The notes: generated by a model not told the origin, from the sequence alone. A stretch of 64,000 nt of DNA from JAAELZ01 sp965223465 (GCA_965223465.1 OZ245025.1:1984001-2048000); one strand, 5' to 3'; shown: positions 45,882 to 55,254, counted from the stretch's first letter. Program-made: numbers and translations.

Positions 45882-45899
45882 TTGCACTCACCCGTGCAA
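45882..45899 (-). promoter_or_regulatory. Hairpin just before the btuB ribosome-binding site
   Basis: TTGCAC and GTGCAA enclose the loop GGGTGA on the minus strand, ending 5 nt before the GAGGAG site. Its loop could pair with the aptamer (kissing loop) or its formation could block translation. Likely part of the riboswitch expression platform. Confidence 0.45.
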
Positions 45900-45949
45900 T
45901 GATTGGAAAACGCCGTATCTGACGAACCGAAGCCCGTCTCTAAACAGCG

Positions 45950-46295
45950 ACGAATACACAGGCCGGTCTCCGGACTCATGAGGCAAAACAATTTTATATA
46001 CATACGCCTTCCCATGAACTGGGAGCGCTTGATTCAATAGGCAGTAAACACATTGCTAACACAGATCATCTCTCACGCTACAAACTAAGCCTGAAAGCAG
46101 GCTAGTGCGTATTGCGAATGACGATTATGTGCTCAATGAATTTATCCACGCGCGATCAAGTATTCCTGTCACAGTGGCATAATGTATGCACTTACTCATT
46201 TACCGTTGCGGGGGCAGTACCGGGATAGCTATGTCGTGAGAAATAACGCACCGGTTTCCCGTTTCACTCAGATTTATTGCTCTGAGAACCTGGCG
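45950..46295 (-). promoter_or_regulatory. Cobalamin riboswitch of btuB, with an enlarged variable region
   Basis: Conserved B12-aptamer blocks appear in order on the minus strand: a hairpin CTCAGA/TCTGAG, then GGGAAACCGGTG (46260-46249), CCCCCGCAACGG (46214-46203), GGGAAGGCG (46013-46005) and the B12 box GAGTCCGGAGACCGGCC (45977-45961). Between the CAACGG and GGGAAGG blocks lie 189 nt, compared with 43 nt in the second riboswitch of this window. The extra part holds a hairpin AGCCTG/CAGGCT (46088-46103). It should turn btuB-btuF off when B12 is plentiful. Outer limits are approximate. Confidence 0.92.
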
Positions 46296-46382
46296 CGGCA
46301 GATAATACCGCAAAACACCCGATTAGAACAGGCGATGTCATTATCTATGTGTAAAATACGCGCGAGATTTCTCTGATACAAA

Positions 46383-47444
46383 ATGAACGCACTGTATACC
46401 CACCGCCTTTTATTTATCGGCTTATCTCTGGCATTGTGTCTAGTGGTTTGCGTTTCAGTGCTGACTGGCTCGGTGCCGATTGATTTACATGAATTTGTCC
46501 GAATCATTGCGCAACAATTTGGCATAAGCAGTGGATCTGAAGGTATGGGTGACTTGCAGATGAAGCAAACCGTACTCTTACAAATACGTTTACCACGTAT
46601 CGCATTGGCAATCATCACTGGTCTGACTTTGGCGGTCAGCGGTACAGTGATGCAGGGCTTGTTCCGCAATCCGCTTGCGGATCCGGGCTTAATGGGCATA
46701 TCTGCCGGCTGTGCTTTCGGTGCTGCGCTGTTTGTGGTATTGGGTTCTCACTGGCTGGGCGCGACGAACATCATTGCTTCTGTCTGGGCTCTGCCTCTGG
46801 CCGCATTCACGGGTGGCCTAGTGTGTACCTGGCTGGTATTTTTCCTGGGACGCACAGGACAGCGAACCGATGTTGCCACAATGTTATTAGCGGGTATCGC
46901 GATCAATGTGATCGCAACCGCGGGCACCAGCGCGCTGGAATTTGTCGCCGATGATCAAGCCCTGCGCGGTATCGTTTTCTGGTTAATGGGGGATTTGGGA
47001 TCCACACCATGGAAGCAGTTGTTATGGGTTGCACCGGTGCAACTGGCCGCCGTTATCGCCATGCTTTTTTATGCTCCCGTACTCAATGCATTTTTACTAG
47101 GGGAGGCCGAAGCCCAACATCTTGGATACAATGTCGAAAACAGCAAGCGTATATTAATACTATTGGTGGCGCTGGGGGTGGGTTTATCCGTCTCACTGGC
47201 TGGCGTGATTGGCTTTGTCGGCTTGATCGTCCCGCACCTGCTGAGACGCTTGGTGGGCGCTGACCATCGCATATTACTACCCGCATCAGCGCTGCTAGGT
47301 GCAGTACTGGTATTGTTAGCGGACTGGTTATCCAGAGCGCTATTGGCACCCACCGAAATTCCCGTCGGCATCTTGATGGCCTTGACAGGCGGCCCATTTT
47401 TTATCTGGTTATTGTTAACCACACGCTATCGGTTTGCCAGATGA
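46383..47444 (+). CDS. btuC: FecCD-type ABC transporter permease BtuC
   Basis: 353 residues with about ten transmembrane helices. Family motifs include LRLPRIALAIITGLTLAVSGTVMQG-type start of helix 2-3 and, late, GFVGLIVPHLLRRLVGADHR. It forms the inner-membrane channel for B12 with BtuD. The same family serves heme and siderophores; B12 is chosen because btuB and btuF are divergent neighbours and a B12 riboswitch lies between. Confidence 0.9.
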   Translation: MNALYTHRLLFIGLSLALCLVVCVSVLTGSVPIDLHEFVRIIAQQFGISSGSEGMGDLQMKQTVLLQIRLPRIALAIITGLTLAVSGTVMQGLFRNPLADPGLMGISAGCAFGAALFVVLGSHWLGATNIIASVWALPLAAFTGGLVCTWLVFFLGRTGQRTDVATMLLAGIAINVIATAGTSALEFVADDQALRGIVFWLMGDLGSTPWKQLLWVAPVQLAAVIAMLFYAPVLNAFLLGEAEAQHLGYNVENSKRILILLVALGVGLSVSLAGVIGFVGLIVPHLLRRLVGADHRILLPASALLGAVLVLLADWLSRALLAPTEIPVGILMALTGGPFFIWLLLTTRYRFAR

Positions 47445-48232
47445 GCCTGATTGCCCAACAAGTAAGCTTATCTAGCCACGGGGAAATGCGCTTGCACCAA
47501 GTCTCATGCGCGGTGCCCCCAGGTAAACTCAGCGTCATAATTGGCCCTAATGGCTCTGGTAAATCCAGCTTAATCAAGGTGCTCGCGGGTCAATTGCCCC
47601 CTACCGACGGTCAGGTCACCCTAGATGAGAAAGCCCTACACCATTGGCCCAACCAGGTTTTGGCGCGTCGCCGTGCTGTCCTGCCGCAGCAGGCCACCCT
47701 GGATTTCCCCTTTAGAGTAAGTGATGTGGTCGCGCTCGGGCGTAGCCCTTATCCGCGTGATCGACAGAACGATCATAGACTGGTGGAAGATGCCATGCGC
47801 TGTTTTGATATTGCCAAGCTGGCTGATCGTATGTACACCACGCTTTCTGGCGGAGAACGACAACGCGTGCATCTGGCGCGTGTCTGGATTCAACTGCGCG
47901 AACCAGGGCATGATTTACCCCGCTATTTATTGCTGGACGAGCCGAGTACCGCCTTGGATTTAAAACATCAACGAGACTTGCTCGATTTACTAAAAAGTGC
48001 CGTAAGGGATGGTCGCTTTGGTGTATTGGCTGCGCTGCATGACCTCAATAGCGCAGCACAATACGCGGATCAGCTCATCCTGCTAAACCAGGGCGCTATC
48101 GTCGATTCCGGCACACCCGAACAGGTAATGACCACACATAATATTCGTAATGTGTATCAGGTACCGATTGAATTTCTGCGATACAAACCAGGTGAAAAAC
48201 AGATCATTGCCCTGCCTCTCACAGAAACCTAG
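47441..48232 (+). CDS. btuD: ABC transporter ATP-binding protein BtuD
   Basis: 263 residues. Walker A GPNGSGKSS, signature LSGGERQRVHLARV, Walker B YLLLDEPSTALD and the switch His in AALHDLN are all intact. By sequence it resembles HmuV/FecE-like ATPases. The ATG overlaps the btuC stop (ATGA), so the two are coupled. It drives B12 import. Confidence 0.9.
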   Translation: MSLIAQQVSLSSHGEMRLHQVSCAVPPGKLSVIIGPNGSGKSSLIKVLAGQLPPTDGQVTLDEKALHHWPNQVLARRRAVLPQQATLDFPFRVSDVVALGRSPYPRDRQNDHRLVEDAMRCFDIAKLADRMYTTLSGGERQRVHLARVWIQLREPGHDLPRYLLLDEPSTALDLKHQRDLLDLLKSAVRDGRFGVLAALHDLNSAAQYADQLILLNQGAIVDSGTPEQVMTTHNIRNVYQVPIEFLRYKPGEKQIIALPLTET

Positions 48233-48279
48233 TGATACTCAGAACTTCAAATTGTATGAGATTCCGGAGGTGATCTAAC

Positions 48280-48732
48280 TTATTCTTGCGTGACAGCTAA
48301 AGTCAGCTTATCCAACGCACCTTCAACTTTGTCCAGTACCTTACTCCCCTCACCTACTGCATAGCTTGCTTTCAAATCCTGCGGGTTATGGTAGCTTATC
48401 CACACCTTGCCCTCATTATCTTCATACACCGCAACACGCAAAGGCAAATCCAGGGAAACCGCTACATCGTTTTGCATCAGAACGGTACCGCCTTTGGGAT
48501 TACCAAAAATCAACACTTCGGCGGCATTCATTTGCAGGTCAACACCCTGGGCATTTTTTTGATGATCAACACGGGCAAATACCCCCATTCCTTTTGATTG
48601 TACGAGGGCCTCAAATTTGTCCATAGTCTCTTTAACGCTATGGGGGCTGGCTTTTTTAATCAGATCACCCGCAAAAACCAGACCGGGTAAAGCCATAATT
48701 ACAAATACGACAATTGCATAAAGTTTTTTCAT
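48280..48732 (-). CDS. DUF302 domain-containing exported protein
   Basis: 150 residues with a signal peptide (MKKLYAIVVFVIMALPGLVFAG). The DUF302 pattern follows: SVKETMDKFEALVQSKGMGVFARVDHQKNA, then LIFGNPKGGTVLMQNDVAVSLDLPLRVAVYED and the end VWISYHNP. Family function is unknown; the fold is TBP-like and periplasmic members are common in sulfur-oxidising bacteria. Stand-alone gene. Confidence 0.92.
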   Translation of the reverse strand: MKKLYAIVVFVIMALPGLVFAGDLIKKASPHSVKETMDKFEALVQSKGMGVFARVDHQKNAQGVDLQMNAAEVLIFGNPKGGTVLMQNDVAVSLDLPLRVAVYEDNEGKVWISYHNPQDLKASYAVGEGSKVLDKVEGALDKLTLAVTQE

Positions 48733-48871
48733 TTTTGATTCCTACAATGATATAGAGATGAAATAGTTATTCTACGTGAATCAGGTTTGAGTATTTCGCC
48801 AACTTTTAGTTCCTTGCAGGCATAAATACGTATCCCCATCAGGGCTTGCAATACGCCCTTTAACACCAGCG

Positions 48872-50071
48872 TTACTCATAGCGTAGCGCATCAATCGGCA
48901 GCATACGCGCTGCTTGGCGTGCCGGCATCAATCCTGCAAACAAGCCGGTACCGATAGCGATTGCTTCTGCCAGCAACACATAATACCAGTCTAGGCTAAT
49001 AGGTAAGGCAGGAACTAGTAGGGCAACGCCCCCAGCGATTAACATACCAAGCACCAATCCAGCCAGACCGCCTACCCCTGATAACATTGCAGCCTCAAAT
49101 AAAAACAAGGCACTAATCTGGCGACGCGATGCACCAAGTGCGCGTAACAAACCAATTTCCTGAGTACGTTCGCGCACGGTAATACTCATGATGGTAAGAA
49201 TACCCACCGCACCTACCAGTAAAGAGATGCCCCCAAGCCCAGCGACGACTGCCGTCAGCACCCCCAGTACCGACCCGAGCACACCCAGCATATCGTTTTG
49301 CGTAATAATGGTAAAGTCCTCGTAGCCATGCCGATCAATCAACGTTTGTGTGATTCGTTCGGAAAGCGTCGCTTCATCATGGCCCGCGGTGTAAAGTAGA
49401 TCGATCTCCATCACCCCACTACGATTAAACAAACTAAGTGCCCGCGTAATCGGAATATAGACCGTATCATCCAGATCAAAGCCTAGAATCTGGCCTTTGC
49501 TTTCCATCACACCGACCACCCTAAAACGCTCCTGTCCAATACGAATACGCTGTCCAAGCGGGTTTTGACTACCGAATAACTCGTCTCGTACCGTCGGACC
49601 AATTACCGCGAGATTGCGTGCTGAATCAGAGATCTCTTCGGGCAAAAACTGGCCCATCGCGGGCTTCATTTGCCAGGTTTGGGGTGCATAGTGATTTACC
49701 CCAATGATATTCACCCATCGCGATCGATTGCCCGCCTCAACCGGCGAATTACCCGAAACCAAGGGCATGGAGGTTTCAATACCTGGAATTCGTTCCAGCG
49801 CCTGTGCATCCTCTATAGATAACGGTCGTGTGGAATTGATCGCTGCCCCCGAAATACCCATGGTGACGTTTGCGCCTGGAATGACCGCAATGACATGCGT
49901 ACCAAACTGGGTGAACTGGGCCAAAACATACTGCTCCAAGCCCCTACCCATCGCCGTCAGCAACACCACCGCGGTAATACCTACCGTGATACCCAAACCC
50001 GTCAGCACACTGCGCAAACGCCCAAAGCGAATACTACTAAACACCAGTTGCAAGTAATCTCGAAATTTCAT
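48872..50071 (-). CDS. MacB-type ABC permease, second copy
   Basis: 399 residues from MKFRDYLQLVFSSIRFGR; a longer frame upstream overlaps the first permease and lacks the family start. FtsX/MacB layout: TM1 (about 20-42), a large periplasmic domain (about 50-275), three C-terminal helices, ending LPIDALRYE. It is paralogous to the permease just upstream. The two probably form a heterodimer in one exporter. Confidence 0.9.
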   Translation of the reverse strand: MKFRDYLQLVFSSIRFGRLRSVLTGLGITVGITAVVLLTAMGRGLEQYVLAQFTQFGTHVIAVIPGANVTMGISGAAINSTRPLSIEDAQALERIPGIETSMPLVSGNSPVEAGNRSRWVNIIGVNHYAPQTWQMKPAMGQFLPEEISDSARNLAVIGPTVRDELFGSQNPLGQRIRIGQERFRVVGVMESKGQILGFDLDDTVYIPITRALSLFNRSGVMEIDLLYTAGHDEATLSERITQTLIDRHGYEDFTIITQNDMLGVLGSVLGVLTAVVAGLGGISLLVGAVGILTIMSITVRERTQEIGLLRALGASRRQISALFLFEAAMLSGVGGLAGLVLGMLIAGGVALLVPALPISLDWYYVLLAEAIAIGTGLFAGLMPARQAARMLPIDALRYE

Positions 50072-50090
50072 GGTGCTCTGGTAAACATCT

Positions 50091-51290
50091 TTAAGCCAAG
50101 GCCTCAACGGGTGGTAAGGCAGCCGCTTGGCGCGCGGGAATTGCACCAAACAGCAAGCCTGATATCAACGTAACACTGGCCACGCCAACCCAAACCCAAA
50201 CGGGTGTCTGCAAGGGAAAACTGGGTAAGAATAATTGTAATATCGTTAAACAAAACCATGACAACATCACCCCGAGTAAACCACCCGCAACCGAAAGCAA
50301 CATGGCCTCCCCCATGAATAAGCGCGTGACCTCAGTGGTGGATGCGCCCAGCGCCTTGAGCAGACCAATTTCTGCTTTGCGCTGATTGACCGAAACCAGC
50401 ATCACATTCATGATCAGAATGCCTGCCACGATCAAACTGATGGCAGCAATCGCGCCAATCGCATAAGTTAACGCACTTAAGATATCATCAAACGTGCCCA
50501 GCATGGATTCCTGAGTCAACACCGTAATATCTTCTTCATCATTATGCCGCGCGCGAATCACCTGTTTTATCGCCGCTTGGGTGCGTTCTATTTCACTATG
50601 GCGTCGGCTGGAAACCATGATACGAAACAGTGACGGCGCGTTCAGCAAGGATTTAGCACTGCTCACGGGCATAATCAGCATATCATCAAAATCCATGCCA
50701 ATCGATTGACCTTTATTGCGAAGTACCCCGATCACCCTAAAGCGTGCATCACCGATACGAATTTTTGCGCCGAGCGCATTGCGGTTACCAAATAATTCTT
50801 TTTTCAGCTCATGGCCAAGTAAACACACCGGGCTGGACAATTGTGGATCAGCATCCGACCAGACCTTGCCCGCGGCCAATTTTAAATTGAGCACACTCAA
50901 CAATGCCGGGGTCGACCCCAGCAAGGATATTTCCCTGGAAAGCGCCTCGAACGAAATCTGCGCATTGCCAAATACCACTGGTGCCGCCTCTGCAACCAGT
51001 GGGTGACGCGCAACGGCGATCGCGTCTTCCAGTGTCAAATCCCGAGGGGTTGCACCGGTCATCGGCGGTGCACCACCTGAAGTTTCGGTTTTACCCGGGA
51101 GGACGATTAATAAATTCGTGCCTAAGGATTTGAACTGGGAGGACACGTAAAGACGCGCACCTTCACCCAGTGAAGTCAGTAATACGACTGCGGTGACCCC
51201 GATCGCAATCGCCAGTAAAATGAGGGCAGTTCGAACAGGATATGCGCGCAAGGCTTTGATATTGAATCGGGTGTTGTCACCAAGATGCAT
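50091..51290 (-). CDS. MacB-type ABC permease, first copy
   Basis: 399 residues with one N-terminal and three C-terminal transmembrane helices and a MacB periplasmic core domain between. The pattern ALRAYPVRTALILLAIAIGVTAVVLLTSLGEGA at the start and QRKAEIGLLKALGAS before the second bundle are typical. It lies 2 bp after the ATPase gene. Unlike MacB itself, the ATPase is a separate protein. Confidence 0.9.
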   Translation of the reverse strand: MHLGDNTRFNIKALRAYPVRTALILLAIAIGVTAVVLLTSLGEGARLYVSSQFKSLGTNLLIVLPGKTETSGGAPPMTGATPRDLTLEDAIAVARHPLVAEAAPVVFGNAQISFEALSREISLLGSTPALLSVLNLKLAAGKVWSDADPQLSSPVCLLGHELKKELFGNRNALGAKIRIGDARFRVIGVLRNKGQSIGMDFDDMLIMPVSSAKSLLNAPSLFRIMVSSRRHSEIERTQAAIKQVIRARHNDEEDITVLTQESMLGTFDDILSALTYAIGAIAAISLIVAGILIMNVMLVSVNQRKAEIGLLKALGASTTEVTRLFMGEAMLLSVAGGLLGVMLSWFCLTILQLFLPSFPLQTPVWVWVGVASVTLISGLLFGAIPARQAAALPPVEALA

Positions 51291-51292
51291 AC

Positions 51293-51961
51293 TTAGATAT
51301 CCCGGGTAATCCGACCATCTTCCATAAATAAACGTCGCGTCGCACGTTCACCCAGCCGCGCATCGTGCGTTACCATCACCAAGGTCATACCATTCGCATT
51401 GAGTTGTTCAAGTACCCGCATGACTTCCTCACCCGAATGGGTATCCAGATTTCCGGTTGGTTCGTCAGAAAGTAGCAGGGTAGGATTTAGTACAGCCGCT
51501 CTCGCAATGGCGACCCTTTGCTGTTGCCCACCGGAAAGCTGATCCGGACGATGCTGCGACCGATCAGCCAACCCCAATTGTTTCAGCATGGCAATCGCGC
51601 GTTGTTTTCGCTCTTGCCCTGTGACCCCCATGAGCATTAACGGCATCGCAACATTCTCCCAAGCGTTGAGGCGTGGAATAAGATGAAATGATTGAAAAAT
51701 AAAACCAATATGATCGCGCCGAAACTGGGCGCGCGCCTCTTCCTTTAGGCTTGTCAGTTCTCGTCCTTGAAATTGATATTGCCCCCGGTCAGGCGCATCC
51801 AGTAAGCCCAGAATATTCAACAGCGTGGACTTCCCCGAACCGGAAGTACCCATCACCGAAATATAATCACCTTCGGTTATCTCCAAATCCACTTCGTCCA
51901 AAGCGTGCACTGTTTCACCACCCACCACAAAATCACGACAGATTTTGTCTAGTGAAATCAC
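51293..51961 (-). CDS. MacB/LolD-type ABC ATPase
   Basis: 222 residues. Walker A GTSGSGKSTLLN, Q-loop FIFQSFHLIPRL, signature LSGGQQQRVAIARA, Walker B LLLSDEPTGNLD and H-loop VTHD are intact. It belongs to the LolD/MacB clade, whose members power mechanotransmission across the periplasm rather than drug transport through the membrane. Its stop is 2 bp before the first permease. Confidence 0.94.
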   Translation of the reverse strand: MISLDKICRDFVVGGETVHALDEVDLEITEGDYISVMGTSGSGKSTLLNILGLLDAPDRGQYQFQGRELTSLKEEARAQFRRDHIGFIFQSFHLIPRLNAWENVAMPLMLMGVTGQERKQRAIAMLKQLGLADRSQHRPDQLSGGQQQRVAIARAAVLNPTLLLSDEPTGNLDTHSGEEVMRVLEQLNANGMTLVMVTHDARLGERATRRLFMEDGRITRDI

Positions 51962-51964
51962 TGC

Positions 51965-53125
51965 TTACTTGGTCTTTTGATTTGTAGTAACTGCCAGTGC
52001 GCCATCCTCAACCCCTTCTGCGCCCAGCGTCGTGACGACCTGATCACCGACTGCCAGGCCACTGACCACTTCGGTGTACACCCAATTTCCCAGACCCTTT
52101 TCAATTTCCTGTAAATGTAAGCGTTGATCTGCTGGATCAAACCGTAGCACATGATTGGCATCTAACAAGGCTTCACTCGGAATACGCACGACATCCACAC
52201 TAGTATCAGTAATGATGTCTACATCGGCACTATAACCCACCCGCAAGTCGGCCAAATCTTCCGGGGTTTCGAAACTAAGCTCGACTTCTACGGTACGGGC
52301 CTGCTTTTCCACATCAACAATGTAATCTCCTATACGCTGCACCTTACCAACGAAGTTTCGATCTCGCCAGGCATCCAGTGTGATCCTGGCAGGCATACCC
52401 ACACTTATCCTGGATGCATCAACTTCGTCTATGGGTGCGCTCATCTTAAAACACCCTGGTTCGATTAAGTCAATCACAGGCGGGGTAAGTATGCCCGGGG
52501 GCGAAGGCGTAACATACTCATTGAGCTCTCCATTAATTTGTGCGATCACACCTTCGAAAGGAGCCAGTAAATAGGTTTTTTTCAGGCGTGTCTCAACTGC
52601 ATTCAGTCTAGATTTAGCCACCTTGACTTGACCTTCTGCCGCTTCGCATCTTGCTTCGCTAACCGACCGCTTAGCCTGTGCCTCATCGGCAGCAGCTTCT
52701 GAAACATTGTTTGAACGAGCTAATTGTGCGACGCGCCTGGCTTGACGGGCTGCTTCTTGCGCTTCTTGGCATACCGCCAGTTTCTCGGCTTGGCTCGCTA
52801 CCAGCTGTTCCGCTGCCAATACGATATCTGCCTGCAAATCTTCGTTCCACAAGCTCATTAGCACCGTACCTTTCTTCACCTTTGTACCTTCCCGATGGGG
52901 AAGCGTTTCTATTTGTCCACCGAGCGAAGGTGATAAATGTGCTCGCCGACAAGCCTCAACGGTTCCGGCACGGGTGTTGGCGACCGTCGCTTCTACCTTC
53001 CCACGATCCACCTCACTCACCACAACAGTGACGGGTTGTTCAAGTGTTTTTTTCCAGATGATCCACGCAATACCTGCCAGTACTGCCAGTAACAATAATA
53101 TTTTTATTAATCGACCCATAAGCAT
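51965..53125 (-). CDS. MacA-like periplasmic adaptor (HlyD family)
   Basis: 386 residues with an N-terminal membrane anchor (about 5-25), a biotinyl/lipoyl-like half (LSPSLGGQIETLPHREGTKVKKG), a coiled-coil hairpin (about 85-165, rich in Ala, Gln, Arg), and beta-barrel and membrane-proximal domains. It is the first gene of the four-gene exporter operon, 3 bp before the ATPase. No TolC-like gene is nearby, so a general TolC would serve. The ATG at 53119 is an alternative start. Confidence 0.9.
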   Translation of the reverse strand: MLMGRLIKILLLLAVLAGIAWIIWKKTLEQPVTVVVSEVDRGKVEATVANTRAGTVEACRRAHLSPSLGGQIETLPHREGTKVKKGTVLMSLWNEDLQADIVLAAEQLVASQAEKLAVCQEAQEAARQARRVAQLARSNNVSEAAADEAQAKRSVSEARCEAAEGQVKVAKSRLNAVETRLKKTYLLAPFEGVIAQINGELNEYVTPSPPGILTPPVIDLIEPGCFKMSAPIDEVDASRISVGMPARITLDAWRDRNFVGKVQRIGDYIVDVEKQARTVEVELSFETPEDLADLRVGYSADVDIITDTSVDVVRIPSEALLDANHVLRFDPADQRLHLQEIEKGLGNWVYTEVVSGLAVGDQVVTTLGAEGVEDGALAVTTNQKTK

Positions 53126-53519
53126 CTAGCCTGTTGCGGAATTAAGCTGCAGATAAATGTACAGCACGTGGTTGATGAGTGCTATCTGTCTAGACGGCAA
53201 TTGTTGGTTCTACCGAAATTTTTATTCACGGTTGAGTCATGGGCTACGTGGGTTTACCAACGCAACACCTTGCCAAGCTAATAGCTGTGCAACTACTTGA
53301 CCATTATGCAGATCAAAGACATCCAGCATGCTGATACAAGTCAAATATGATGTGTTTCGCAATACGCAGCGCTGAGGTTGGCAATATTGCCTTCTTACTC
53401 GGTTCCAAATTGCTGAAAATCAAGCTCTTATACTACGCGGCTAGCAAATTGATTTCAATCAAGGCTGTATTAGGCCATAATATCCATACTTGATTGTTCT
53501 TCTTAGCCTAAACCCGATT
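53126..53519. other. Intergenic region, 394 bp
   Basis: It separates divergent units (exporter and ubiM). A minus-strand frame from 53329 to 53237 encodes 30 residues beginning MLDVFDLHNGQVV, with a protein-like composition and an open extension upstream, but no start with a ribosome-binding site; a remnant or chance. No RNA gene or repeat seen. Confidence 0.35.
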
Positions 53520-54719
53520 ATGCACTACGATATCATCGTTGTCGGCGCGGGCCCGGCAGGGCTTAGCTTCGCGCGCGCACTTAAAGATACCCACCTGAAA
53601 ATACTGCTGGTTGAAAAACAAAGTAAGAAACAAATAGCAAACCCGGCGTATGACGGTCGGGATCTGGCCTTAACCCATCTGACGCGTAAAACAATGCGTA
53701 CACTGGGCACTTGGCAGCATATTCCTGAAACATCTGTCTCCTATATCAACGAGGCAAGAGTATTAGATGGCGATTCGCCTTTATCACTCGATTTCGATGC
53801 TCCCAAAGAAGGTAATTTACCGCTGGGTTATATGGTTTCAAACCATCGTATTCGCAAAGCAAGTTATGACGCGGTTGCACCCCAAGATAATGTGAGCTTC
53901 GTATTTAATCAAAGCGTCACCAAGGTGGAAACCGATGCGGGCAAAGGGTCAGTCACTTTAGAGAATGGTGATACTTACACTGCCGATTTAATCGTCGCTG
54001 CAGACACGCGATTTTCGCAAACCAGACGTCAAATGGGCATTGCTGCGGATACACGGGATTTTGCGCATTCGGCCATTGTCTGCCGGGTGGAACACGATCG
54101 GCCGCATGATCATGTCGCTTGGGAAATTTTTCAGTACGGGCGCACACTGGCGATTTTGCCACAACATGATAATCAGGCGTCAGTGGTGATTACGGTGCCG
54201 AGCAATGAAGTGGAAGCCATTCTGGCCATGACCCCCGAGGAATTTGCAAATGATGTCTCCCAACGTTTTGAACACCGACTGGGCGAGATGCGCCTAGTCA
54301 GCGAACTGCATACCTACCCGCTGGTCGCAGTGCATGCTAAATCCTTTTTTGCGCAGCGGTTTTGTGTAATTGGGGACGCTTCAGTAGGCATGCATCCGGT
54401 GACCGCCCATGGGTTCAATCTAGGCCTGCGTGGCGGAGCTACTTTGGCGCGTTTAATCACCCGCGCGCTGGAGCGGGGTGATGATATTGCCAGCTATGGC
54501 ATGTTACGCCGTTACGAAATGATTCATATGCGCGCAACGCGACCCCTCTACCACGGCACCAACGCTTTGGTACAATTATTCACCAATGATCGCACACCCG
54601 CACGCGCGTTAAGAAAAGGTGTGTTGCATGCCAGCCGCATCCTGCCACCAGTTAGATGGATGATCAAACGTAAACTGGGCGAGAATTCTGAACCTTTTTC
54701 TGTCCTAAATAAATTTTAA
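53520..54719 (+). CDS. ubiM: UbiM-type ubiquinone biosynthesis FAD hydroxylase
   Basis: 399 residues from MHYDIIVVGAGPAG; an in-frame ATG 10 codons earlier would put extra residues before the FAD motif. The dinucleotide-binding motif VVGAGPAGLSFARAL, the middle DG-type motif and the second FAD motif FCVIGDASVGMHPVTAHGFNLGLRGG are intact, as in UbiH/F/I/M flavin monooxygenases. The divergent sequence with IANPAYDGRDLALTHLTRKTM and MIHMRATRPLYHGTNALVQLFTND fits UbiM best. Such enzymes hydroxylate the ring of ubiquinone precursors. Which position cannot be told with certainty. Confidence 0.75.
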   Translation: MHYDIIVVGAGPAGLSFARALKDTHLKILLVEKQSKKQIANPAYDGRDLALTHLTRKTMRTLGTWQHIPETSVSYINEARVLDGDSPLSLDFDAPKEGNLPLGYMVSNHRIRKASYDAVAPQDNVSFVFNQSVTKVETDAGKGSVTLENGDTYTADLIVAADTRFSQTRRQMGIAADTRDFAHSAIVCRVEHDRPHDHVAWEIFQYGRTLAILPQHDNQASVVITVPSNEVEAILAMTPEEFANDVSQRFEHRLGEMRLVSELHTYPLVAVHAKSFFAQRFCVIGDASVGMHPVTAHGFNLGLRGGATLARLITRALERGDDIASYGMLRRYEMIHMRATRPLYHGTNALVQLFTNDRTPARALRKGVLHASRILPPVRWMIKRKLGENSEPFSVLNKF

Positions 54720-54829
54720 TTCGAATTGAAAAGCGGCGTGATGCATAGCCAAACGCTAATCGATACTGAACGCTTGACTTAGGATCAGCATCTCACTAAC
54801 CTTGCCCGCTTTACTTCGGGTGTGTCTTG

Positions 54830-55010
54830 GTGTTCGACCCAAGATATTAAACGGGAAGCCGGTGCGTCATAGCAAAAACCATGACAAGCCCGGCACTGCC
54901 CCCGCAACGGTAAACGAGTTTAGGTAGATCACACAGCCACTTCGTAACAATGAGGGAAGGCGATCTACTGGTAGGTGCCGCTCGTGAGTCCGGAGACCGG
55001 CCCAAAGTGG
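54830..55010 (+). promoter_or_regulatory. Cobalamin riboswitch of the cob operon
   Basis: All aptamer blocks are found in order: ACGGGAAGCCGGTG (54851-54864), GCCCCCGCAACGG (54898-54910), GGGAAGG (54954-54960) and the B12 box GAGTCCGGAGACCGGCC (54986-55002). Length is typical. About 245 nt separate it from cobD; in that leader is a weak hairpin GCAGA/TCTGC (about 55044-55061) followed by a T-rich stretch that may act as a terminator. It should repress the cob operon when B12 is plentiful. Limits are approximate. Confidence 0.95.
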
Positions 55011-55254
55011 TTAACAAGCAAAGCGGAGGGCGATGCTGTGATTGGCAGATCGTATTTTCTGCTCTTTCGGTTTTTCCTCTCTTGCCTGCTATATATCGCG
55101 AATTGACGCACGCACATGCGCTTGAGGAATTGATTAATGCATAAAGCTCACCTATTTACTACACCCAGGCGATTGCCACCCCTGCTGATCATTGCTTCCA
55201 GGCACCCACTTTAATGCCAACCATTGCTGCAATAACGCATGCCTACGCGCCAAA

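Noticed and set aside
45866..46015. N-terminal extension of btuB by 50 codons
   Set aside because: It runs through the riboswitch aptamer and B12 box; the ATG at 45865 has a ribosome-binding site and signal peptide.
46274..46699. 141-codon minus-strand frame over the start of btuC
   Set aside because: It is the shadow of btuC and of the riboswitch; no family features.
53237..53329. 30-codon minus-strand frame in the gap before ubiM
   Set aside because: Composition looks coding, but there is no ribosome-binding site and no family; kept only as a remark in the intergenic entry.
54950..55144. 64-codon frame starting inside the cob riboswitch
   Set aside because: Its first part is the conserved GGGAAGG and B12-box RNA; it is open by chance.
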